Assembly (NCBI GenBank): GCA_039927975.1
Contig: JBDSTZ010000537.1
Coordinates: 1 to 10,484 of the forward strand
Reading direction: 5' to 3'
Source of the DNA: JBDSTZ01 sp039927975
GTDB lineage: Bacteria > Pseudomonadota > Gammaproteobacteria > Burkholderiales > Burkholderiaceae_D
Length of the DNA stretch: 10,484 bases
Shown here: piece after piece, positions 1 to 5,892 of the stretch
How positions within the stretch are numbered: the first letter of the stretch is position 1
Layout: each line of letters opens with the position of its first letter
The notes under the pieces: model-generated
What the model was told of the DNA's origin: nothing
The model's input: only the letters and a program-made list of their open reading frames with translations
Databases searched by the model: none
Translations under genes and position numbers: made by a program

Positions 1-552
1 GCGCGCGGCGCCAAGGTGGTGCACTTGAACAGCGTGCGCGCCACGCGCCAGCAGGCCGCCACGGCGGCGCCGGCGCCGCGCCGCTGGGGCTGGCCGGAGT
101 GGGGCGCCATCGCCGCCACCCTGGTGCTCGGCGTGCTGGCCGGCGGCTTCGGCCTGTCGAGCCTGCAGGGCGAAACCCAGCTGGCCGTGGCCCAGGGCGG
201 CGACGGCGTGCCGGGCGCGCGCGGCAAACTGGCGGCGGCCTTGAGCGAGCAGCTGGCCAGCGCACCCAAGGTGCAGGACGGGGTGGCGATCGGCGTCAGC
301 TTTCTCGCCAAGGATGGCAATTATTGCCGCAGCTTTAAGATGGGCGGCGCGGCCGGCCTGGCCTGCCGCGAGGGCGATGAATGGAAAATCCCGGTGCTGG
401 CGAAGAGCGCGCCGGCGGCATCCGGCGCCTACCGCCAGGCTGGCAGCGCGATGCCGGCGGCCGTGCTCGACGCGATCGACCAGCGCGCGCAAGGCGCCTC
501 GCTCGACGCCAAGGGCGAGCAGGCCGCCGCCCGGCGCGGCTGGCGCGAGTAG
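1..552 (+). CDS. Putative anti-sigma factor, C-terminal part (5' end outside window)
   Basis: The frame is open from the first base to a TAG at 550-552, so the gene begins upstream. A GTG at 16 could be read as a start but has no ribosome binding site and only opens an already open frame. The visible 183 residues begin with a short basic, Ala/Pro-rich cytoplasmic stretch. One membrane helix follows (about residues 33-57, beginning WPEWGAIAATLVLG), then a roughly 130-residue domain expected in the periplasm. That domain carries the segments DGNYCRSF and GLACREGDEWKIP, with two cysteines about 12 residues apart. From memory, this layout (N-terminal sigma-binding part, one helix, small outer domain ending in a YCR...GLACR...W segment) matches proteins annotated as anti-sigma factors beside ECF sigma genes in betaproteobacteria. 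The sigma-binding region and the sigma gene would lie before base 1, so the function is inferred. The gene is convergent with the diguanylate cyclase, 201 bases apart. It could instead be an unrelated single-pass envelope protein. Confidence 0.6.
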   Translation, partial: ARGAKVVHLNSVRATRQQAATAAPAPRRWGWPEWGAIAATLVLGVLAGGFGLSSLQGETQLAVAQGGDGVPGARGKLAAALSEQLASAPKVQDGVAIGVSFLAKDGNYCRSFKMGGAAGLACREGDEWKIPVLAKSAPAASGAYRQAGSAMPAAVLDAIDQRAQGASLDAKGEQAAARRGWRE

Positions 553-753
553 CCGGCGCGGCCACCGCTCGTGGCGCTGTCAAGGCGCTTGCCGTTGCGG
601 CCGTTAATTCGCCAGGTGATCGACGCGCCGCCATGGCGTCTGTGAGTTTGCCGGCGAGTCGACGCGTAATCGCTGCGCCTTCTCGCCTACGCCGGGCGCG
701 CCGTCAATCCCCACTTCCGATTCACCACCGCTGCAGCGCCGGTCAGCCCGATG

Positions 754-3700
754 TCAACGCGGCGCCACCGCCGCCAGCGGCGCCGGCAGCTCGGCGCGGT
801 TGCGGCCTTCCTGCTTGGCGCGGTACAGCGCGCGGTCGGCCTGCTGCACCAGCATGGCCGAATCATTGTCGGCGTCCGGCAGCAGCGAGGCGACCCCGAT
901 GCTGATGGTGATCATGCCGTAGGGCGAGCGCGCGTGCGGCAGCGCCATCCGTTCGATCTCTTCGCAGATGCCGCGTCCGATCGCCAGCGCGCGGGCGGCG
1001 TCGGTGGCCGGCGCCAGCAGGGCGAATTCCTCGCCGCCGTAGCGCGCCACCAGGTCGCCGGTGCGGCGCGCGTAGGCGTCGATCACGCTGGCGACGGTGC
1101 GCAGGCACTGGTCGCCGGCCTGGTGGCCGTAGAAATCGTTGTAGCTCTTGAAATGGTCGACGTCGAGCATGGCCAGCGCGATCGTGTTGCCGTTGCGCTT
1201 GGCGCGCCGCCACTCGCTCGCCAGCGCCTCGTCGAAGCCGCGCCGGTTGGTGATGCCGGTCAGGCCGTCGGTCGAGGACAGCGTGGCCAGCTTGGCGTTG
1301 CTTTCCTCCAGTTCGCCGGTGCGCTCGGCCACCAGTTGCTGCAATTGCAGCTGGCGCCGCTTGAGGCGCCGCACCCGCCACTGGTAGACGCCGACCAGCA
1401 GGCCGACCGTCAGCAGGGCCGCCAGCAGGCGGAACCACCAGGTTTGCCAGAACGGCGGCAGGATGTTGATCTTCACCGTGGCCGATTCGGCGCTCCAGAC
1501 GCCTTGCTCGTTGGCCGCCTTGACTTCGAAGGTGTAGCTGCCCGGATTGAGGTTGGTATAGGTGGCGCTGCGGTGGCCGGCGTCGGTGGCGACCCAGTCG
1601 CGGTCGAAGCCGATCAGGCGGTAGGCGTAGCGGTTGCGCGCCGGATCGGTGTAGTGCAGGGCTGAAAACTCGAGCGAAAACACCGATTGCCGCACCGCCA
1701 GCGTCAGTTCGGCCGGCGCGGTGACGCTGCCTGCCAGGCTCACTCCGGCGCTCGGCTTGCCGTCGGCCAGCGAGCGGTTGAACACGCTGACGTCGGTGAT
1801 CGCCACTTTCGGCGCCACCGAGGCCTTGCGCACCTGCGCCGGGTGCACCGCCGTGATGCCCTTGACCCCGGCGAAGTAGAGGGCGCCGTCGGCGCCGCCA
1901 TGCGAGGCGCCGACGTTGAAGCCCTCGGTCAGGCCGTCGGCCGTGGTGAAGCGGCTGACTTTGCCGCTGGCCGGATCGAGCCGCAGCAGGCCGCCCGAGG
2001 TGCTCATCCACAGCTTGCCGTCGGGCTCGCTCCGCATGGCGAGGATCTTGGCCTGGCCGACCGAGTCGGGGCTGTCGAAGCGCTGGAAGCCGATCGCGCC
2101 GCCGGCGCCGGCGACGACCAGGTCCACGCCCTTGGCGGTGCCGACCCAGACCCGGCCCTGGGCATCCTCGTACAGCGAGGAGACGTTGTCGTCGGCCAGG
2201 CTGTCGCGCCGCAGCGGATTGTGGCGGAAGTGGCGGATCTTGCCGCTGGCCGGGTCGAGCAGGTCGAGGCCGCCGCCGCTCCATTCCGAGCCCATCCACA
2301 CGCGGCCCTGGCGGTCGGCCACCAGGCTGGTGGTGCTGTTGACGCTGCGGCTGTCGGGGTTGGCCGGGTCGGGCGCGTAATCGGTCCAGGTGCCCTTGGC
2401 GATATCGTAATGGATCACCTGCAAGCCGGTGCCCAGCCACAGGGTGTTGTCGGCGCCGGGCACGATGATGTTGATGAAGTTCGAGGCGATGCTGCCGAAG
2501 CGGAAGGTGTGGAATTCGCCGTCCGGGCTGTCGAGCCGGTTCAGGCCCGAGGACGTGCCCACCCACAGCGGCCCGCCCGGCTGCTGGTACAGGCTGTAGA
2601 CGGTGTCGTTCGACAGCGCGCCGGCGCGCTTGGGATCGGCGCGCCAGGTTTTCAGCACGGCGCCGTTGGCCGGGTCGAACAGGGAAAAGCCGGTATTGCC
2701 GCCGATCCAAAGGCGCGCTTCGGGCGCGCCGGCGATCGAGATCACCGAGTTGTTCGGCAGCGTGTTGTCGCTCGCCGCGTCGAAGGGAATGAAGCGCTGG
2801 AACCCCCGGCTGTTGAGGTTGACCAAGCTGATGCCGTCGGTGAACGAGGCAACCCACAGCATGCCGCCACGGTCGTGCATCACGGCACGGATATTGTCCG
2901 ACTGCAGGCTGTGCGGGTCGTTGGCGCGATGCACATAATGGACCGGCGCCGCCGCGCCCGCCCCTCCCGCCGCGCCCGCCGCTCCCGCCGTTCCTTTATC
3001 CCAGCGCAGCAGGCCCGCGGCCAGCGTGCTGGCCCACACCGCGCCGTTCTGGTCGCCGTACAGCGCGTTGATGCGGGTCGTGGGCGACTCCTGGCGGCGC
3101 CGGCTCGACCAGTCGGCGCCGGTGTTCCAGGTCACCAGGCCGGTCTCGGTGCCGATCCACAGTACGTGGTCGCGGTCGTAATGCAGCGCGCGTACGATGT
3201 TGAGCTTGGAGTCGGGCGCGGCCGCCGTGTCGATCCGGTAATGGACGAAGCCGCGCGCGCCCGGCGCCAGGTAGTCAAGCCCGCCCGGCCAGGTGGCGAC
3301 CCACAGGCCGCCCTGCTCGTCGAGCGCGAGGGCGTTGAGGTCGTTGCTGGCCAGGCTGGCCGGATTGTCGGCCTCGTGTACATAGCGCTCGAAGCGGCCG
3401 CTGGCCGGGTCGAAATGCTGCAAGCCGCCCCAGGTCGCCAGCCACATGCCCTGCTTGCCGTCGCTGACGATGGCTTTGACGATGCGCTGGCTCGACGGCC
3501 CCGGCGGCGGCGCGAAGCGGGTGAAGTCGCTGGTGGCCGGGTTGAAGCGCGCCAGCCCTTCCTGGGTGCCGACCCAGATGCGGCCCTGGCCATCCTCGAA
3601 CAGGGTCGAGACGCGGTCGTTGGGCAGGCTGCGCGGATCGCCCGGGTCGTTGCTGAACTTGACGCTCTGGTAACCGTTATAGCGCACCAGTCCGCCGCTG

Positions 3701-3894
3701 TGGGTGCCGATCCAGATGAAGCCCTGGCGGTCCTGCATCAGCGCGAGGATCGACAACTCGTCCGCCTCGAGCGAGACCAGGCGCTTGAAGCGCAGGTCCG
3801 AGGTCGGCGTCGCCCATGCCGCGCCGGCCAGGCAGACCAGCACCAGCAGGCAGACGCGGACGAACAGGCGGGAGGTCGGGCGGGTCGAGGGCAT
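754..3894 (-). CDS. Transmembrane diguanylate cyclase with two-component-regulator-type propeller, Y_Y_Y and GGDEF domains
   Basis: This 1046-residue protein should make c-di-GMP from two GTP in response to a periplasmic signal. Residues 1-29 are a signal peptide (basic start, LFVRVCLLVLVCLAG core, AWA cleavage-like site). Residues 35-690 hold Reg_prop-type blades, each with a W-[ILV]-G/A-T/S core; I count W at 61, 107, 151, 198, 246, 287, 347, 396, 444, 486, 533, 583 and 629, plus a degenerate blade near 672. This fits two seven-bladed propellers. A Y_Y_Y domain covers about 735-812, a membrane helix 820-840, a coiled coil 843-872 and GGDEF 875-1035. Catalytic features are complete: D911, N919, D928 and GGEEF at 953-957. 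RTGD at 944-947 is the product-inhibition I-site. There is no histidine kinase, receiver or EAL domain. The chosen ATG gives a clean signal peptide, although the ribosome binding site is poor. An Ala/Gly-rich insert sits at 301-316. The gene is divergent from the RhlE gene. The ligand is unknown; family members are often suspected of sensing sugars or polysaccharide fragments. Confidence 0.93.
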   Translation of the reverse strand: MPSTRPTSRLFVRVCLLVLVCLAGAAWATPTSDLRFKRLVSLEADELSILALMQDRQGFIWIGTHSGGLVRYNGYQSVKFSNDPGDPRSLPNDRVSTLFEDGQGRIWVGTQEGLARFNPATSDFTRFAPPPGPSSQRIVKAIVSDGKQGMWLATWGGLQHFDPASGRFERYVHEADNPASLASNDLNALALDEQGGLWVATWPGGLDYLAPGARGFVHYRIDTAAAPDSKLNIVRALHYDRDHVLWIGTETGLVTWNTGADWSSRRRQESPTTRINALYGDQNGAVWASTLAAGLLRWDKGTAGAAGAAGGAGAAAPVHYVHRANDPHSLQSDNIRAVMHDRGGMLWVASFTDGISLVNLNSRGFQRFIPFDAASDNTLPNNSVISIAGAPEARLWIGGNTGFSLFDPANGAVLKTWRADPKRAGALSNDTVYSLYQQPGGPLWVGTSSGLNRLDSPDGEFHTFRFGSIASNFINIIVPGADNTLWLGTGLQVIHYDIAKGTWTDYAPDPANPDSRSVNSTTSLVADRQGRVWMGSEWSGGGLDLLDPASGKIRHFRHNPLRRDSLADDNVSSLYEDAQGRVWVGTAKGVDLVVAGAGGAIGFQRFDSPDSVGQAKILAMRSEPDGKLWMSTSGGLLRLDPASGKVSRFTTADGLTEGFNVGASHGGADGALYFAGVKGITAVHPAQVRKASVAPKVAITDVSVFNRSLADGKPSAGVSLAGSVTAPAELTLAVRQSVFSLEFSALHYTDPARNRYAYRLIGFDRDWVATDAGHRSATYTNLNPGSYTFEVKAANEQGVWSAESATVKINILPPFWQTWWFRLLAALLTVGLLVGVYQWRVRRLKRRQLQLQQLVAERTGELEESNAKLATLSSTDGLTGITNRRGFDEALASEWRRAKRNGNTIALAMLDVDHFKSYNDFYGHQAGDQCLRTVASVIDAYARRTGDLVARYGGEEFALLAPATDAARALAIGRGICEEIERMALPHARSPYGMITISIGVASLLPDADNDSAMLVQQADRALYRAKQEGRNRAELPAPLAAVAPR
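2951..2986. repeat. 18-bp tandem duplication inside the propeller gene
   Basis: Two adjacent 18-base units, 2951-2968 and 2969-2986, differ at one position, and a third copy begins at 2987 but diverges after four bases. The unit length keeps the reading frame. On the minus strand it encodes Ala/Gly hexapeptides (AGAAGA then AGGAGA) within residues 301-316 of the diguanylate cyclase, between the sixth and seventh blades. It looks like a slippage-prone loop expansion. Confidence 0.8.
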
Positions 3895-3944
3895 GTCTGG
3901 GGTTCGCTAGGAATGCCGCGCAGCAAAATATGACGAAGCTTGCC

Positions 3945-3972
3945 AGTGTAAACCAAGTTATTTTTAATGCAA
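3945..3972 (-). promoter_or_regulatory. Candidate sigma70-type promoter for the diguanylate cyclase gene
   Basis: On the minus strand TTGCAT (3972-3967) and TACACT (3950-3945) are separated by 16 bases, 50 bases before the ATG at 3894. An alternative is TTGAAA (3984-3979) with TAACTT (3960-3955) and an 18-base spacer. Both lie in the AT island. Several weak combinations exist here, so the general location is more trustworthy than the exact hexamers. Confidence 0.35.
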
Positions 3973-4013
3973 TGCTTCTTTCAAAATTTAGGATTCCATA
4001 TACAGGCAGGGCG

Positions 4014-4042
4014 TTTTAGGGTATCGTTTACGGCAGTATTTT
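4014..4042 (+). promoter_or_regulatory. Weak candidate promoter for the RhlE gene
   Basis: On the plus strand TTTTAG (4014-4019) and TATTTT (4037-4042) are 17 bases apart, at the right-hand end of the AT island. The -35 match is poor, and a TATACA at 3999-4004 is a competing -10 without a good partner. If transcription starts just after 4042, the helicase mRNA would have a leader of about 240 bases. Confidence 0.2.
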
Positions 4043-4113
4043 TGACTCTACGTCGCGAGCCGGACATTGCCGGCGCCTGCTGTTGTGGTGCCGAGGTGGT
4101 CCTGATGTGGTAC

Positions 4114-4136
4114 CGACGGCGCCGCCGGCGCCATCG
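4114..4136 (+). other. GC-rich hairpin in the leader of the RhlE gene
   Basis: Arm CGA-C-GGCGCC (4114-4123) pairs with GGCGCC-A-TCG (4127-4136) around a GCC loop, giving nine pairs and one C/A mismatch. No T-run follows, so it does not look like an intrinsic terminator. It would lie about 155 bases before the helicase start codon and could matter for mRNA stability or feedback by the helicase, which is speculative. Confidence 0.4.
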
Positions 4137-4291
4137 TGGTCTTGCCCCGCCGGTCGCGCAGCCCTTGCCAATCATGGCGCCACGGCCGTCCATCCTGGCG
4201 TTTCCCCCGCCTTGTTCGCTCGGGCGCCCGATGCCGTCATCGGCCGTAGAGCCATTCGCAGCAAGCCAACGATCAATCGCCCGGAAAAACT

Positions 4292-5794
4292 ATGTCTGAA
4301 ACACCGATCACGCCCGACACCCCGATCACCATCGAAGCCGACAGCGCGCCCACCGTGCGCTTCGCCGATTTCGGGCTGGACCCGGCCATCGCCCGCGCGC
4401 TGGCCGACCAGGGCTATGTGCACCCGACCCCGATCCAGGCCCAGGCCATCCCCATCGTGCTGCAAGGGCGCGACGTGATGGGCGCGGCCCAGACCGGCAC
4501 CGGCAAGACCGCCAGCTTCTCGCTGCCCATCATCCAGCTGCTGCTGGCCCACGCCAACGCCAGCATGTCGCCGGCGCGCCACCCGGTGCGCGCGCTGGTG
4601 CTGACGCCAACCCGCGAACTGGCGGTGCAGGTGGCCGAGAACGTCAAGGCCTACGCCCAGCACACCCCGCTGCGCTCGACCGTCGTGTTCGGCGGCATGG
4701 ACATGAAGGGCCAGACCGTCATCCTCAAGGGCGGCGTCGAGATCGTCATCGCCACCCCGGGCCGCCTGCTCGACCACGTCGAACAGAAGAACGTCTCGCT
4801 CGGCCAGGTGCAGATGCTGGTCATGGACGAGGCCGACCGCATGCTCGACATGGGCTTCCTGCCGGACCTGCAGCGCATCATCAACATGCTGCCCAAGCAG
4901 CGCCAGAACCTGATGTTCTCGGCCACCTTCTCGCCCGAGATCAAGAAGCTGGCCAACAGCTTCCTCAACAACCCGGTGACGATCGAGGTCGCGCGCAGCA
5001 ATGCCACGGCCGACAAGGTGACCCAGATCGTCTACAAGGTGGCCGAGGAAAACAAGCGCGACGTCGTCGAATACCTGATCCGCGGACGCGACCTCAAGCA
5101 GGTGCTGGTGTTTTCCAACACCAAGATCGGCGCCTCGCGGCTGTCGCGCCACCTCGAACAGGGCGGCATCAAGGCCACCGCCATCCACGGCGACAAGACC
5201 CAGCAGGAACGCATGGCCGCGCTCGAAGCGTTCAAGAAGGGTGAGATCGACGTGCTGGTCGCCACCGACGTCGCCGCGCGCGGGCTCGACATTTCCGACC
5301 TGCCGTGCGTGATCAATTTCGACCTGCCCTACAATGCCGAGGATTACGTGCACCGGATTGGCCGTACCGGTCGCGCCGGCGCCTCGGGCGACGCGCTGTC
5401 GGTGTATGGCGACAAGGATGAGCGCCTGCTGACCGACATTGAAAAACTGATCAAGCAGACCATCACGCGCGGCGAGCTGCCGGGATTCCGCGCCAGCGCC
5501 GCGCCGCGTGCGCGCGACGGCGCCGAGCGCAGCGAACGCCCCGAGCGCAGCGCCGAACGGCGCGCCCGTCCGGCCGAGTTTGGCGCCCGCGCGCCCGCCG
5601 ACAGCAGCCGTGGCGCCGAGCGCAGCGCGCGCGGCCCGGCGCCGCTGCGGCGCGACAAGGTCGACCCCTGGTTCCTCAAGCCGTACGAGCCGGCGGTCGC
5701 GCCCGCGCCAGCCACGCCAACCCCGGCCGTCGCCGTCAAGCCGGCCAGGCAGAAGGTCGCCGCCTTGTTGGGCGGCATGCGCAAGCAGTCTTAA
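4292..5794 (+). CDS. rhlE: DEAD-box ATP-dependent RNA helicase, RhlE type
   Basis: This 500-residue cytoplasmic helicase should unwind short RNA duplexes using ATP, acting in ribosome assembly, RNA decay or cold adaptation. All family motifs are visible: Q motif (F24 to Q49, ending HPTPIQ), I AQTGTGKT 66-73, Ia PTRELA 106-111, Ib TPGR 155-158, II DEAD 179-182, III SAT 210-212, IV VFSNT 273-277, V ARGLDI 329-334 and VI HRIGRTGRAG 354-363. The two RecA-like domains end near 397. The remaining residues are a disordered, Arg/Ala/Pro-rich tail with three (A/P)ERS repeats (411-445), DPWFLKPYEP (458-467) and an end KVAALLGG. Such tails usually help bind RNA. The absence of a DbpA or CsdA C-terminal domain and the order of the core favour RhlE. 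The ATG is preceded by only a weak GGA six bases upstream. The gene is divergent from the diguanylate cyclase and convergent with the glycosyltransferase pair, so it is probably monocistronic. Confidence 0.95.
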   Translation: MSETPITPDTPITIEADSAPTVRFADFGLDPAIARALADQGYVHPTPIQAQAIPIVLQGRDVMGAAQTGTGKTASFSLPIIQLLLAHANASMSPARHPVRALVLTPTRELAVQVAENVKAYAQHTPLRSTVVFGGMDMKGQTVILKGGVEIVIATPGRLLDHVEQKNVSLGQVQMLVMDEADRMLDMGFLPDLQRIINMLPKQRQNLMFSATFSPEIKKLANSFLNNPVTIEVARSNATADKVTQIVYKVAEENKRDVVEYLIRGRDLKQVLVFSNTKIGASRLSRHLEQGGIKATAIHGDKTQQERMAALEAFKKGEIDVLVATDVAARGLDISDLPCVINFDLPYNAEDYVHRIGRTGRAGASGDALSVYGDKDERLLTDIEKLIKQTITRGELPGFRASAAPRARDGAERSERPERSAERRARPAEFGARAPADSSRGAERSARGPAPLRRDKVDPWFLKPYEPAVAPAPATPTPAVAVKPARQKVAALLGGMRKQS

Positions 5795-5803
5795 AGTTAA
5801 CGC

Positions 5804-5823
5804 CACGCGGCGCTCGCCGCGTG
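5804..5823. terminator. Possible bidirectional terminator hairpin between convergent genes
   Basis: CACGCGGC (5804-5811) and GCCGCGTG (5816-5823) form an uninterrupted eight-pair stem with a GCTC loop, ten bases after the RhlE stop. The plus-strand side has no T-run. Read on the minus strand, the stem is followed by GCGTTAACTTTAAG, a weak T-rich stretch. It sits where both convergent transcripts should end, but neither side is a textbook intrinsic terminator. Confidence 0.4.
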
Positions 5824-5892
5824 TGCGCCTGCCAAGCCGCGCGGCCGCTGGCCGCTTGCACGCGGTTCGGCTGGCCGCTCGGGGCCGCCCGA

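Larger units (their letters stand above)
3895..4291. other. Divergent intergenic region between diguanylate cyclase and RhlE genes
   Basis: This 397-base gap holds no gene I can support. The part from about 3925 to 4060 is strikingly AT-rich for this window (only 9 of 40 bases at 3951-3990 are G or C) and is the likely location of both promoters. The part from 4061 to 4291 returns to high GC and would form a leader of up to about 250 bases for the helicase mRNA, with a strong hairpin at 4114-4136. An open frame from 3967 to 4299 crosses it on the plus strand. Its product is Pro/Arg/Cys-rich without recognisable features and it runs into the helicase start, so I do not call it. Confidence 0.75.

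Noticed and set aside
553..753. Short hairpins (561-575 and 622-640) as terminators between the first two convergent genes
   Set aside because: Stems are only five pairs and no T-run follows on either strand. I see nothing else in this 201-base gap.
1687..3933. A 748-codon open frame on the plus strand, opposite the diguanylate cyclase gene
   Set aside because: Its product is Ala/Gly/Arg/His-rich with no domain, while the minus strand encodes a protein with repeated blade motifs and GGDEF. Long antisense frames are common in DNA this GC-rich.
3967..4299. A 110-codon plus-strand frame in the helicase leader
   Set aside because: Arg/Pro/Cys-rich with no recognisable feature and no convincing ribosome binding site; it overlaps the helicase start by a few bases. 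A regulatory upstream frame cannot be excluded but is not supported.
4172..5806. A 544-codon open frame on the minus strand, opposite the helicase gene
   Set aside because: The plus strand carries every DEAD-box motif in order, so the antisense frame is a composition artefact.
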